From the NCBI RefSeq assembly GCF_038002765.1, contig NZ_JBBODE010000001.1, positions 1,860,001-1,924,000 on the forward strand: a stretch of DNA of 64,000 bases, read 5' to 3'. Below, in pieces: positions 33,863 through 42,988 of the stretch. The notes under the pieces are model-generated. The model did no database searches. It was not told the origin of the DNA and was given only the letters and a program-made list of their open reading frames with translations. The stretch is from Peribacillus sp. FSL H8-0477. GTDB taxonomy: Bacteria; Bacillota; Bacilli; Bacillales; DSM-1321. The position numbers and the translations under genes are program-made. Position 1 is the stretch's first letter. Each line of letters opens with the position of its first letter.

Positions 33863-34450
33863 TTATAACATTCCTTTCGTTGAAGGAATCCCTTTTTCCC
33901 GAGGATCGATGGAAGTGGCTTCGTCTAAGGCTCTTCCCAATGCTTTAAAAATCGCTTCAATCATATGATGAGTATTGTGTCCGTAGTGCACGATAACATG
34001 AAGGTTCATTCTTGCTTCAAGCGCCAGCTTCCAAAGAAATTCATGAACAAGCTCTGTATCAAACGAACCGACCTTCTGGGATGGAAATTCAGCTCTGAAT
34101 TCTAAGTGCGGGCGATTGCTCAGGTCAATAACTACTTGAGCCATTGCTTCATCCATAGGGACAAACGCATTCCCATACCGTTTGATGCCTTTTTTATCTC
34201 CTAATGCTTGGATCAAAGCCTGTCCAAGACAAATACCGATATCTTCCGTTGTATGGTGGTCATCGACCTCAATGTCGCCTTTTGCATCGATAATCATGTC
34301 GAATTTTCCATGTTTAGTAAATAAGTCGAGCATGTGCGTCATAAACGGAACACCTGTCTCAATTGAAGCATTACCCTCACCATCCACGGCAAATTCAAGC
34401 TTTACATCTGTTTCATTCGTTTTACGTACAATACTTCCCACGCGCTCCAT
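33863..34450 (-). CDS. hisB: Imidazoleglycerol-phosphate dehydratase HisB
   Basis: A 195-aa Mn-dependent dehydratase, monofunctional as in most bacteria. Metal motifs are D-D-H-H-T-T-E-D near residue 65 and H-N-T-H-H-M-I-E-A near 160, with a first histidine in F-M-T-H-M-L-D. It lies 26 bp after hisD. Confidence 0.98.
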   Translation of the reverse strand: MERVGSIVRKTNETDVKLEFAVDGEGNASIETGVPFMTHMLDLFTKHGKFDMIIDAKGDIEVDDHHTTEDIGICLGQALIQALGDKKGIKRYGNAFVPMDEAMAQVVIDLSNRPHLEFRAEFPSQKVGSFDTELVHEFLWKLALEARMNLHVIVHYGHNTHHMIEAIFKALGRALDEATSIDPREKGIPSTKGML

Positions 34451-34476
34451 ACTGCTCCTCCTTTTATGGTCAATTT

Positions 34477-35748
34477 TTACTTTACGTCTCGTATTTCAAT
34501 TGCACGGGCATGAGCTTCTAGTCCTTCAAGTCGAGCAAAACCAGCTATTTTTTCAGCATTTTCCCGAAAATCTGTTTCGCTGTACATGATAATACTCGAT
34601 TTCTTTTGAAAATCATCGACATTAAGCGGACTTGAAAACCGTGCCGTACCGTTAGTCGGAAGGACATGATTAGGTCCAGCAAAATAATCACCAACAGGTT
34701 CTGAACTGTATCTGCCCAAGAATATAGCACCCGCATGACGTATTTTCGCCATAACCTCAAAAGAATCTTTCGTAATGATTTCTAGATGCTCCGGTGCGAT
34801 TTCATTCACGGCATGTATGCTTTCGTCCATATCTGAACATAGAATTATCCGTCCATAATCTCGAATGGCTGCTTCAGCCATTTCACGCCGAGGAAGTGTT
34901 TCAAGTTGTCTTTCCACTTCTAAAGCAACTTCTTCAGCAAGTACCGATGAAGTAGTCACAAGGACACTGCTGGCCCGAACATCATGTTCAGCCTGCGACA
35001 GTAAATCTGCGGCTACATCTGGAGCTAACGCGCTCTCGTCAGCTAGAATCGCAATTTCACTTGGTCCAGCAATCATATCAATCGCCACATCACCAAAGAC
35101 TTCACGTTTCGCAAGCGCTACGAATATATTGCCTGGTCCTACAATTTTATCCACCTTAGCTATCGTATCCGTACCATAAGCAAGTGCTGCTATCGCTTGT
35201 GCACCACCAACACTGTATATCTCTGATATGCCTGCAATCTTAGCAGCTGCTAAAACAGCCTCGCTCAATCGGCCATCCTTACCTGGAGGTGACACCATGA
35301 CAATCCGTTTTACTCCAGCAGCCTTCGCCGGCAAAACATTCATTAAAACAGATGATGGATAGGCAGCTGTTCCGCCTGGTACATAGACACCCACTGCATC
35401 AAGCGGAGTAATCTTTTGACCAAGCATCGTTCCGGATTCCTTCGTCGTCATCCAAGAATTACGCAGCTGTTTTTCATGAAAGCTGCGAATGTTCTCCGCG
35501 GCTTCTGAAATAATGCTGTACGATTCTTTACTAATAGAAGAAACAGCTTGCTCTATTTCAGCCTCTGAAACAGCCAGTTTTTCAAGTTTTACTTGATCGA
35601 ATGTTTCAGTATAACTGTATAAGGCTTGATCGCCGTCTTTTCTAACGTTCGCAATAATTTCTTGTACAGCCTTACGCTGTTCAGCAGTTCCAGCGTCCAC
35701 AGACCGTTTCAGAGAAATTCCCTTAGTGTATTTTTCAATCAACATCAT
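34477..35748 (-). CDS. hisD: Histidinol dehydrogenase HisD
   Basis: An enzyme of about 423 aa that carries out the last two oxidations to histidine with NAD and zinc. It shows [23 protein letters not shown] and the zinc/catalytic region A-P-E-H-L-E-I. The start is one of two adjacent ATGs (35748 or 35745) behind GAGGTG; the GTG at 35754 is part of the ribosome binding site. Confidence 0.96.
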   Translation of the reverse strand: MMLIEKYTKGISLKRSVDAGTAEQRKAVQEIIANVRKDGDQALYSYTETFDQVKLEKLAVSEAEIEQAVSSISKESYSIISEAAENIRSFHEKQLRNSWMTTKESGTMLGQKITPLDAVGVYVPGGTAAYPSSVLMNVLPAKAAGVKRIVMVSPPGKDGRLSEAVLAAAKIAGISEIYSVGGAQAIAALAYGTDTIAKVDKIVGPGNIFVALAKREVFGDVAIDMIAGPSEIAILADESALAPDVAADLLSQAEHDVRASSVLVTTSSVLAEEVALEVERQLETLPRREMAEAAIRDYGRIILCSDMDESIHAVNEIAPEHLEIITKDSFEVMAKIRHAGAIFLGRYSSEPVGDYFAGPNHVLPTNGTARFSSPLNVDDFQKKSSIIMYSETDFRENAEKIAGFARLEGLEAHARAIEIRDVK

Positions 35749-35766
35749 GGTCACCTCTTCCTACTC

Positions 35767-36390
35767 CTATATAATTTCAGCCAGCCTGTCGACAATCTCA
35801 GTAATTCGTTGTTCCTTAATACGGTAGCTGACCGGATTGGCCACAAGTCTTGAGGTGACATCCGTTATTTTGGCATACTCTACTAAACCATTCTCTTTCA
35901 AGGTCTGCCCAGTTGAAACAATATCAACGATTCGTTCGGCAAGACCGATTAAGGGAGCCAGCTCAATGGAGCCATTTAGCTTGATTATTTCTACCTGTTC
36001 ACCTTGCTGCCGAAAATAACTCGATGCTACATTCGGATATTTACTCGCAACCTTAGGAGATATATCACTGATTTTCGTTCCTGGCAATCCAGCAACTGCA
36101 AGATAACAAGCACTAATTTTCAAATCGAGGAGCTCGTATACATCTCGTTCTTCTTCAAGCATAACGTCTTTTCCCGCAATCCCAATATCAGCTACCCCAT
36201 GTTCAACATAGGTTACAACATCCATTGGTTTAGCTAAGATAAAACGAAGATTTTCTTCCTCTACTTCTAAGATCAATTTACGTGAATCATCAAATTCAGG
36301 GGGAAGCTGAAAACCAGCTTTACGAAGCAGTTCGGCTGCTTCTTCAAAAATCCGCCCTTTAGGCATCGCTATCGTTAAGAAGCTGTTCAT
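35767..36390 (-). CDS. hisG: ATP phosphoribosyltransferase HisG, short form
   Basis: A 207-aa short-form HisG that starts the pathway by joining ATP and PRPP. It shows A-M-P-K-G-R-I-F-E and the PRPP loop [22 protein letters not shown]. Short HisG lacks the regulatory domain and needs HisZ, encoded next to it. Its start overlaps the hisZ stop by 4 bp. Confidence 0.98.
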   Translation of the reverse strand: MNSFLTIAMPKGRIFEEAAELLRKAGFQLPPEFDDSRKLILEVEEENLRFILAKPMDVVTYVEHGVADIGIAGKDVMLEEERDVYELLDLKISACYLAVAGLPGTKISDISPKVASKYPNVASSYFRQQGEQVEIIKLNGSIELAPLIGLAERIVDIVSTGQTLKENGLVEYAKITDVTSRLVANPVSYRIKEQRITEIVDRLAEII

Positions 36391-37565
36391 TTTTTACTGC
36401 CTCCATTTCCGACAAAAAACTGAACTTCTGCAAATGAAGACGTGTACGCATCGACATTCGTTACAGAATTGATGTCCTGTAAGGCCACACTCTTCCCTTG
36501 GGCACGTAAAGCTCTTGCGGCTGAAATTGCGTCATTCCGACGCTCTGAGCTGAATAAAATGCATTGTGTTTCATTATTATCATCTACAGCCCCAACCGCT
36601 TCCACAAGACGATCCATTCGAATTGCGAAACCAGTAGCCGGAGCATTCCAGCCGAATTTAGCTAACAGATTATCATACCTTCCCCCGTTACCTATTGGAG
36701 AACCAACCTGCCCTGCATAAACCTCAAAGAGTGTACCTGTGTAATAACTCATATGACTAACAAGCGTAAGGTCGAAGCTAACGTATTCTTCCACGCCATA
36801 CGCCTTTAATTGCTGTGCTAATTCTTTTAATTCTGACAGTGTTTCTTGACCTACACTATTTTCAAGTAATTCAAGCGCCCGTGAAATAGTATCTTCGCCG
36901 CCTCTTAAAGAAATAAAGGCAATTAAACGCTGCTTATCTATAGAAGATAGCGGAAGTGATTTAACATGCTCCCGGTACCCTACATAATTCTTTTCATAGA
37001 GGAACTTACGCAGTACCGATGCTCGTTCTTCATTTCCAAGAATACTGAGAAAAAGCTCCTGTAGGAACCCAATATGACCAATAGAAATTTTAAAGTCCTT
37101 AAGACCTGATGCCAGCAAGACATCCGCCATTAAGGTAATCATTTCAGCATCAGCACTGATTGAATCGTTCCCAATACATTCAATGCCAATTTGCTCAAAT
37201 TCAGCTGGACGTCCTCCCTCTCTCTGCTGAGCACGGTACACGTTAGCCGAATAAGCCAGTCTAAGCGGCACCTGTTCCTTTAGCATCTTAGAGGCCGCAG
37301 CACGAGCAATGGGGGCTGTCATATCTGGGCGCAGCACAAGTGTATGACCCTGCTGATCAAGGAGTTTAAACAGCTGTTGATCAAGAATCGCCGAAGCCTC
37401 TCCAACTGTTTCATAATATTCTAATGCAGGTGTTTCAATAAATTGATACCCCCATTTTTTTATCTCCGTACTTATTTTGTCTCTGGCAGCCGCCTTCGTT
37501 TCATATAAACGTGGAAGCGTATCTCGCATACCAAGAGGTTTTTCAAACATAAATAATTTACTCAC
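36387..37565 (-). CDS. hisZ: ATP phosphoribosyltransferase regulatory subunit HisZ
   Basis: A 392-aa HisRS-like protein without aminoacylation activity that forms the HisG/HisZ hetero-octamer. Class II synthetase motifs are recognisable ([10 protein letters not shown] and E-F-E-Q-I-G-I-E), as is G-N-G-G-R-Y-D-N-L near residue 290. The GTG at 37565 has AAAGGGTG upstream and is a plausible start; an ATG five codons later has no site. It is the first gene of the his operon. Confidence 0.95.
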   Translation of the reverse strand: MSKLFMFEKPLGMRDTLPRLYETKAAARDKISTEIKKWGYQFIETPALEYYETVGEASAILDQQLFKLLDQQGHTLVLRPDMTAPIARAAASKMLKEQVPLRLAYSANVYRAQQREGGRPAEFEQIGIECIGNDSISADAEMITLMADVLLASGLKDFKISIGHIGFLQELFLSILGNEERASVLRKFLYEKNYVGYREHVKSLPLSSIDKQRLIAFISLRGGEDTISRALELLENSVGQETLSELKELAQQLKAYGVEEYVSFDLTLVSHMSYYTGTLFEVYAGQVGSPIGNGGRYDNLLAKFGWNAPATGFAIRMDRLVEAVGAVDDNNETQCILFSSERRNDAISAARALRAQGKSVALQDINSVTNVDAYTSSFAEVQFFVGNGGSKK

Positions 37566-37637
37566 AAATACACACCCTTTACTAAATCTACTCTTCTATC
37601 TAGGGTTCACTTACTTTAATCATTAACCCAATTATAT

Positions 37638-37664
37638 GCGAAGTAAACAAACGCTTTAGTTCGC
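37638..37664. promoter_or_regulatory. 27-bp palindrome in the his operon leader
   Basis: GCGAA-G-TAAA and TTTA-G-TTCGC flank a 7-nt centre, so all but one symmetric pair match outside the loop. It lies about 30 bp downstream of the hisZ -10 box and could be a repressor site or an mRNA hairpin. I see no T-box features. Confidence 0.45.
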
Positions 37665-37693
37665 TAATATGTTACCAAAGTGAAGTTACTATC

Positions 37694-37722
37694 AGTCTAC
37701 TCCCCGTTCAAACTTCCGTCAA
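37694..37722 (-). promoter_or_regulatory. Promoter of the his operon
   Basis: TTGACG (37717-37722), a 17-bp spacer and TAGACT (37694-37699) on the minus strand, about 130 bp upstream of the hisZ start. Confidence 0.7.
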
Positions 37723-37834
37723 GGAATTGAGAGGAATTATTTTCAAAAAAAATGCACTCAGATAGGTTTATTATCCACTTGAATCAGGGTAGATATAAGC
37801 TGTTGTTTATTTTCCAGCGAAGGAGTCTTTTATA

Positions 37835-37972
37835 ATGGATAAGGACGTTCAAGATAATTTTTTTGAGGGACTAAGAAATTTGTTTGAATCAGCCTCCAAC
37901 CAGCCAGATCTTTCATTGAATGAGATGATGAATCTTTTAACCGAGCAATTAAAAGGAATCTACCATACATAA
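37835..37972 (+). CDS. Small hypothetical protein, 45 aa
   Basis: An ATG at 37835 follows GAAGGAGTC at good spacing and opens a 45-codon frame (MDKDVQDNFFEGLRNLFES..., ending ...LKGIYHT). The product is acidic, without hydrophobic segments, and likely helical. A terminator follows 4 bp after the stop. It lies divergent from hisZ. I do not recognise the family. Confidence 0.65.
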   Translation: MDKDVQDNFFEGLRNLFESASNQPDLSLNEMMNLLTEQLKGIYHT

Positions 37973-37975
37973 AGA

Positions 37976-38008
37976 AAAGGCCTGCTCTCTAAGAAGAAGC
38001 AGGCCTTT
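37976..38008. terminator. Terminator after the 45-aa gene
   Basis: An 11-bp perfect stem (37976-37986 with 37998-38008) around an 11-nt loop, with short T/A runs on both sides. Confidence 0.8.
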
Positions 38009-38057
38009 ATGCGCGTTTCAGCCGGGGTTAGACTAACCCACAGTTCAAACATCTGAT

Positions 38058-38109
38058 GTGTGCAGACTTATGGAATTAGGTGTGCAGAACGGTCGAATTT
38101 CTGTGCAAA
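38058..38109 (+). repeat. Three short repeats at 21-22 bp spacing
   Basis: GTGTGCAGA (38058), GTGTGCAGA (38080) and CTGTGCAAA (38101) follow each other at 22 and 21 bp in the gap between the small gene and yvoF. The motif differs from the GGGCCGAAT arrays but the period is the same. A GGGTTAGACTAACCC palindrome lies just before it (38025-38039). Confidence 0.5.
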
Positions 38110-38181
38110 AGCTTTTTTCTAGGTGAGTGGGGTTATAAAAGAATGATATAAGGACGAATCATCTCCAAAATGGCCCGCACA

Positions 38182-38209
38182 AAAAAAGACTGTCGAGGGT
38201 TCTCGACAG
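38182..38209 (-). terminator. Terminator of the hprK-lgt-yvoD-ppaX-yvoF operon
   Basis: An 8-bp perfect stem (38190-38197 with 38202-38209), a 4-nt loop and seven T on the minus strand, 10 bp after the yvoF stop. Confidence 0.88.
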
Positions 38210-38218
38210 CCTGTAAAC

Positions 38219-38737
38219 TCATGTGATTGGGTTCGAATTCCGCGTAGTCATTTCTTCCTTTGTATAAATAACCTGCATTGGGTTCCCGCCAACGAAGGAC
38301 CCCTCTGCAACATCTTTATGTACAAGAGTTGCCGCAGAGATGATGGCACCGTTTCCTATAGTTACACCCGGAAGAATGGTCGTATTAGCACCTATTAATA
38401 CTTCGTCGCCAATAATAACCTCTCCCAAACGATATTCCTTTATTAAATATTCATGAGCTAAGATGGTCGTATTGTATCCAATAACCGTATTTCGGCCAAT
38501 AGTAATTTTTTCGGGAAACATGACATCCAGCATGACCATCAGGGCAAAGGATGTCTGTTCGCCAACCTTCATCCGCAAAAAGGTTCGATACAGCCAGTTT
38601 TTCATTCCCAGAAACGGGGTGTAACGTGCCAGCTGAATCACGATAAAATTTTTCGCAACTTTTACGAAAGGGACGGTTTTATACACTTGTTGTAATGAAT
38701 TCGCACCTTCTACTGGATATCTTTCGGTTCGTCTCAT
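38219..38737 (-). CDS. yvoF: Left-handed beta-helix acyltransferase (YvoF-like)
   Basis: A 172-aa protein with hexapeptide repeats from about residue 75 to 155 (I-T-I-G-R-N-T-V-I-G, V-I-I-G-D-E-V-L-I-G-A-N-T-T-I-L-P-G-V-T-I-G), as in maltose/galactoside O-acetyltransferases. The acceptor is unknown. The ATG overlaps the ppaX stop (ATGA), so the two are coupled. It is the last gene of the hprK operon. Confidence 0.88.
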   Translation of the reverse strand: MRRTERYPVEGANSLQQVYKTVPFVKVAKNFIVIQLARYTPFLGMKNWLYRTFLRMKVGEQTSFALMVMLDVMFPEKITIGRNTVIGYNTTILAHEYLIKEYRLGEVIIGDEVLIGANTTILPGVTIGNGAIISAATLVHKDVAEGSFVGGNPMQVIYTKEEMTTRNSNPIT

Positions 38738-39387
38738 AAATGGTTGTCCTCTAAAATGGTGAATAAGTCTGCCATCGTTTCAAGCATATAATCCGGGTTA
38801 AATTGGTTGAGATAGTCAGCACCTTTTGCACTCCACGCAACACCTGCAGTTTTTGTTTCTGCTCTTTGTCCAGACAGAATATCATGATAGTTATCCCCCA
38901 CCATAATAGATTCTTCAGGAGTTGAGCCCAAGAGCTTTAATGCGGTGAATACGGGTTCTGGATCCGGTTTCGCCTTTTCCACATCGTCAAGAGTAACAAC
39001 GACATCAAAGAATTGATCCAATTTAGTCAGTGCTAGGCCCTTTTTCACAATATCTCGTTTCTTCGTCGTCACGATAGCAAGTTTATAACCGGATTCACTC
39101 AAGGTTTTAATCGTCTCAAATACACCTGTAAATTCCTTCACGAGCAGATCGTGATTTTCCCAATTATGGGTGCGATAATGACTGACCATTTCGTCAGCAC
39201 GTTCTGGGTCAATTTTAGTAAAGGTCTCATATAGCGGAGGCCCGTTAAATGTGATGATTTCTTCACGTTGATAGACACCTGGAAAGAAAAAATCAAGTGT
39301 TTGTGTAAATGAGGAGAGAATTAATTCATTCGTATCAACTAATGTTCCATCAAAATCGAATAGCAGGGTTGTCATCTTACGGTTCAT
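38734..39387 (-). CDS. ppaX: Pyrophosphatase PpaX (HAD family)
   Basis: A 217-aa HAD hydrolase that in B. subtilis removes the pyrophosphate released when HPrK/P dephosphorylates P-Ser-HPr; hprK is in the same operon. Motifs are F-D-F-D-G-T-L-V-D-T (nucleophile), I-V-T-T-K-K, K-P-D-P-E-P and V-G-D-N-Y-H-D-I. The start at 39387 has AAGGA eight bases upstream; it lies 11 bp inside yvoD. Confidence 0.94.
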   Translation of the reverse strand: MNRKMTTLLFDFDGTLVDTNELILSSFTQTLDFFFPGVYQREEIITFNGPPLYETFTKIDPERADEMVSHYRTHNWENHDLLVKEFTGVFETIKTLSESGYKLAIVTTKKRDIVKKGLALTKLDQFFDVVVTLDDVEKAKPDPEPVFTALKLLGSTPEESIMVGDNYHDILSGQRAETKTAGVAWSAKGADYLNQFNPDYMLETMADLFTILEDNHL

Positions 39388-40321
39388 ATGCGGGTTCCTT
39401 CCTCTTTTCATTAATGTTTCGATTCCAAATGAAGCCGATTATCATTGTAAGTATGATAGCTACACTCGCTCGAATTAGAAATAATGGCAGCACAGGTATT
39501 CCAAGAGGAATAAAAATTAAAGTATCTTCGACTACCGCATGGCAGGATACCAAAAAGATAAAAGCGAGAGTCATGTCCTTCTTACTAACACCATCCTCTT
39601 TGGCAGCTTGAATCATGACGCCGGCTCCATAAGCAAGACCTATGGTCAGCCCGGCTACAAGCGTCATCGAAGCATTCGGTTTCATACCAAGCAATCTAGC
39701 AAATGGAGCGATGATTTTAGAAAAGTAATCCAGCCATTTCAAATCTTTCATTATTTGAATGACGACCATCAGCGGAATCACGATTAAAGCAAGCTGAAAG
39801 ACACCCGAAGCTGCCCGTTCTAAACCATTTAATAAAATCGGTCCAATGCCGGATATTTCAACTTGTTTGCTGATAAAGCCGTATTTCGCCGTTTCCGCTC
39901 CGCCGTGCCAGACTAAATTGATTACGACAGCCGATACTAACGCCAAACCAATCCTTACTGTAAGGATGACCCATAGTTTGACACCGACCTTCATCGCAAC
40001 TCCCGATTCAATTAATAAATTATGTGAAAAGGACAGCATTGTCGCTAAGATGAATACTTCTTTAACCGTCAGATCAAGTGTTAAGATTGCGCCAATACCT
40101 GCATATAAATTAAGAAAATTCCCTAGAACTAGAGGAATTGCAGCATCCCCAGGCAAACCAAGCAAATTCATGATAGGAGCAATTCCCGCTATAATCCACT
40201 GTAAAACAGGTGTATATTGAAGAACAGAAACGATTAATGTAACTGGAAAAATAACTTTACTAAGCGTCCAAGTTGTTTTTAATCCCACGATTAGCCCGCT
40301 TTTTACTGAAGCTCCAATCAA
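39377..40321 (-). CDS. yvoD: Nucleoside-recognition (Gate) domain membrane protein YvoD
   Basis: A 314-aa membrane protein with about eight helices and two Gate/nucleoside-recognition halves (I-P-L-V-L-G-N-F-L-N-L-Y-A-G-I-G and M-T-L-V-A-G-L-T-I-G-L-A-Y-G-A-G). Its transport role is unknown. It starts with TTG behind AGGGGGGAAAG, and overlaps ppaX. Its fixed position between lgt and ppaX is conserved with B. subtilis. Confidence 0.9.
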   Translation of the reverse strand: MIGASVKSGLIVGLKTTWTLSKVIFPVTLIVSVLQYTPVLQWIIAGIAPIMNLLGLPGDAAIPLVLGNFLNLYAGIGAILTLDLTVKEVFILATMLSFSHNLLIESGVAMKVGVKLWVILTVRIGLALVSAVVINLVWHGGAETAKYGFISKQVEISGIGPILLNGLERAASGVFQLALIVIPLMVVIQIMKDLKWLDYFSKIIAPFARLLGMKPNASMTLVAGLTIGLAYGAGVMIQAAKEDGVSKKDMTLAFIFLVSCHAVVEDTLIFIPLGIPVLPLFLIRASVAIILTMIIGFIWNRNINEKRKEPAYEP

Positions 40322-40340
40322 CGCTTTCCCCCCTAGCCTT

Positions 40341-41156
40341 TTACGACTCCAGATACTTCTTAGCAGATTGTCCTGTTTTTCTTCTATAAATCCAAATCAC
40401 AATTGCCGCTGCAATTGAAGCAATAGAGATAACTTGTGCGATCCGCAGGCTTTCTGTCAGCATTAAGCTGTCGGTTCTCATCCCTTCAATAAAGTAACGC
40501 CCTATTGAGTACCAGATAAGGTAAGATAAGAAAATTTCACCCGTGCGCAGACTTGTTCTTCTTATCAAAATTAATACAACGACGCCTGCCAAATTCCATA
40601 GCGATTCATATAAAAAAGTTGGATGATGATACACACCATTTATGTACATTTGATTAACGATGAAATCAGGTAAATGCAAGGTCGACTCTAAAAAAGACCG
40701 GCTCACTTCTTCTCCATAAGCCTCTTGATTCATAAAGTTTCCCCATCGTCCAATGGCCTGACCGATTAATAAACCAGGTGCAGCTATATCAACAAGCTTC
40801 CAGAATGATATTTTTTTAACTTTAGAAAAAATATACCCCGTTAAAACAGAACCAATGATGGCACCATGGATGGCTATCCCGCCTTCCCAAATCTTAATGA
40901 TTTGTCCCGGGTTTTGAGAATAATAATCCCACTGAAAAAGCACATAATAAATCCTTGCACAAATAATAGCTGCCGGAACAGCAAATAAAATAACGTCTAT
41001 GAATGTTTCCTTATCCAACCCTCTTCGTTCCGCTTCACGCACCGCTATGTATAGACCCAGCAAGACGCCCAACCCAATAATCAGTCCATACCAATGGACT
41101 GTTATTGGTCCTAAGTCGACTGCAATGGAATTAAGCGGCTGTATTTCCTGTTCCAT
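40341..41156 (-). CDS. lgt: Prolipoprotein diacylglyceryl transferase
   Basis: A 271-aa membrane enzyme that attaches diacylglycerol to the lipobox cysteine of lipoproteins, such as the VanY-type protein at 8.7 kb. About seven helices are visible, with the Lgt signature [13 protein letters not shown] and the essential histidine in H-G-A-I-I-G. It follows hprK by 28 bp. Confidence 0.97.
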   Translation of the reverse strand: MEQEIQPLNSIAVDLGPITVHWYGLIIGLGVLLGLYIAVREAERRGLDKETFIDVILFAVPAAIICARIYYVLFQWDYYSQNPGQIIKIWEGGIAIHGAIIGSVLTGYIFSKVKKISFWKLVDIAAPGLLIGQAIGRWGNFMNQEAYGEEVSRSFLESTLHLPDFIVNQMYINGVYHHPTFLYESLWNLAGVVVLILIRRTSLRTGEIFLSYLIWYSIGRYFIEGMRTDSLMLTESLRIAQVISIASIAAAIVIWIYRRKTGQSAKKYLES

Positions 41157-41184
41157 TTTACCCCTCTTTTCTTTCGATCATGAC

Positions 41185-42117
41185 TCACAGATCATCGCGC
41201 CCACCTGAAATGGTGTTATTTAGACGATTTGAAAATTGTTCAGCCGCATTGACCCCCATTTTTTTCAAACGGAAGTTCATCGAAGCTACTTCAATAATAA
41301 CCGCAAGATTTCGACCAGGACGGACTGGCACAGTCAATCTCGTAACGTTTGTATCGATAATTTTGATCACTTCTTCATCAAGACCAACCCGGTCATATTG
41401 TTTGTTCTTTTCCCATAACTCCAGGTTAATGACCAAGGATATTTTTTTATTGCTGCGAACCGCACCAGCACCAAACAGTGTCATGACATTAATAATCCCG
41501 AGGCCGCGAATCTCAAGCAAGTGCTCAATTAATTCAGGTGCATTCCCGACTAAGGTATCTTGATCCTCTTGTCTGATTTCCACACAATCATCGGCTACAA
41601 GACGATGACCCCTTTTTACTAGTTCAAGAGCGGTTTCACTTTTACCGACACCACTTTTACCTGTAATCATAACGCCTACGCCATAAATATCCACTAACAC
41701 GCCATGAACAGCAGTCGTTGGAGCTAGCTTGCTTTCTAAAAAGTTTGTTAAATGACTGAACAGCCTTGTTGTTTTCGAATTAGAACGCATCACTGGAACC
41801 GATTCTCTCTCCGAAGCCTCAATTAATTCGTCAGGGATCTCATAGCCCCTTGTTATGATGATACATGGGGTCAAGTCACGACATAAATCATTCATTCTGT
41901 TCACTCGTTCAACAGGACTCAGCGTTTCAAAAAAAGACATCTCTGTTGTACCAAGCAGCTGTACTCGTTCAGAAGGATAGTATTCAAAATATCCAGCAAG
42001 CTCAATACCTGGTCTAGATAAATCACTTGTGACAATTGGACGATTAATCCCTTCTTCCCCACTAATTAGTTCCAAATCAAATGTATCCAACAAATCTTTT
42101 GTACGAACGCGCGCCAT
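41185..42117 (-). CDS. hprK: HPr kinase/phosphorylase
   Basis: A 310-aa enzyme that phosphorylates Ser46 of HPr and Crh in response to fructose-1,6-bisphosphate, and removes it by phosphorolysis. The catalytic domain has H138-G, Walker A G-K-S-G-V-G-K-S (about 153-160) and the family signature [10 protein letters not shown]. It is the first gene of its operon and ties together crh, ppaX and the cre site found in this window. Confidence 0.98.
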   Translation of the reverse strand: MARVRTKDLLDTFDLELISGEEGINRPIVTSDLSRPGIELAGYFEYYPSERVQLLGTTEMSFFETLSPVERVNRMNDLCRDLTPCIIITRGYEIPDELIEASERESVPVMRSNSKTTRLFSHLTNFLESKLAPTTAVHGVLVDIYGVGVMITGKSGVGKSETALELVKRGHRLVADDCVEIRQEDQDTLVGNAPELIEHLLEIRGLGIINVMTLFGAGAVRSNKKISLVINLELWEKNKQYDRVGLDEEVIKIIDTNVTRLTVPVRPGRNLAVIIEVASMNFRLKKMGVNAAEQFSNRLNNTISGGRDDL

Positions 42118-42371
42118 CTATTTTGCTCCTCTCTCATGGAGTTAATGTATTCTTCTGTAAATATAGATTTCATTTTAGCAAATACCTATCAATAACTAAA
42201 GAAAACTATAAAGTTACATCCGACTTGTGTCCTTTTGCCTGACACTATATTACCACATTTAAGGAAGTGACTTACTAATTAGCTATACTACTTTTTTTCA
42301 CCAGCATGCTCCTTTTTTCCGTTTGAACGGTATATATCCTTCGAAGGATTGTACTGAAAAGGAGATGACTC

Positions 42372-42929
42372 ATGAAAATTATGATTGATGCTGGACATGG
42401 CTACCAGACTCTTGGAAAACAAACGCCTGATGGAATGAAGGAATATAGTTTCAATCGTTCTGTTGCCGCCCATTTAAAAAACTATTTAAAAGGGTTCAAA
42501 GATACTTATGTTTACTTTGCTCATTCAGATCTTGAAGATGTCCCACTTAGAGAAAGGACAAATAAGGCTAACACCCTTTCAGTTGATGTCTATCTGTCCA
42601 TTCATGCCAACGCCGCCGGCAGCGGAGGCTGGCATGCTGCCAAAGGGATTGAGACCTATATCTATTCATCTAAACCACGTGAGGCATTTGCTCTCGCAAA
42701 TGGTATACAACTCGACTTGGTTTCCGCTACAGGTCTCAAAAATCGTGGGATTAAAACAGCAGAATTTCATGTGTTACGATACACCAAGTGTCCTTCACTC
42801 CTAATTGAATGCGGCTTTATGACCAACCACCGCGAAGCTGCTCTGCTAAAATCCGAAATCTACCGCAGAACATGTGCTACTTCCATTGGAACAAGTATTG
42901 TTCAGTTTTATAGCCTTACTAAAAAATAA
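42372..42929 (+). CDS. N-acetylmuramoyl-L-alanine amidase, catalytic domain only
   Basis: A 185-aa Amidase_3 enzyme that cleaves the link between MurNAc and the stem peptide. Zinc ligands are His9, Glu24 and His78 (D-A-G-H-G, K-E-Y, S-I-H-A-N-A), and the catalytic glutamate is E146 (I-E-C-G-F). It has no signal peptide, SH3b, SPOR or LysM module, unlike the secreted amidase at 51.8 kb. This resembles the catalytic half of sporulation amidases such as CwlC, which act in mother-cell lysis. It lies where yvlC/yvlD stand in B. subtilis. AAGGAGATG precedes the ATG. Confidence 0.9.
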   Translation: MKIMIDAGHGYQTLGKQTPDGMKEYSFNRSVAAHLKNYLKGFKDTYVYFAHSDLEDVPLRERTNKANTLSVDVYLSIHANAAGSGGWHAAKGIETYIYSSKPREAFALANGIQLDLVSATGLKNRGIKTAEFHVLRYTKCPSLLIECGFMTNHREAALLKSEIYRRTCATSIGTSIVQFYSLTKK

Positions 42930-42935
42930 AAACAC

Positions 42936-42978
42936 AAAAAAAGCGTCCTAAAAAGGGGATCTAATCCCTTTTTAGGAC
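42936..42978. terminator. Terminator between the amidase gene and yvlB
   Basis: A 13-bp perfect stem (42945-42957 with 42966-42978), 8-nt loop and seven T on the minus strand, shared by the convergent genes. Confidence 0.85.
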
Positions 42979-42988
42979 AGCCTAAGGT

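Noticed and set aside
37566..37834. T-box riboswitch in front of the his operon
   Set aside because: The conserved AGGGTGGNACCGCG stretch and antiterminator are absent.
42279..42350. Sporulation-sigma promoter for the cytosolic amidase
   Set aside because: I tried SigE, SigG and SigK patterns around CTATACTA and GTATATATCC, but no pair of boxes fits; ATCCTTCGAAGGAT (42336-42349) is only a short palindrome.
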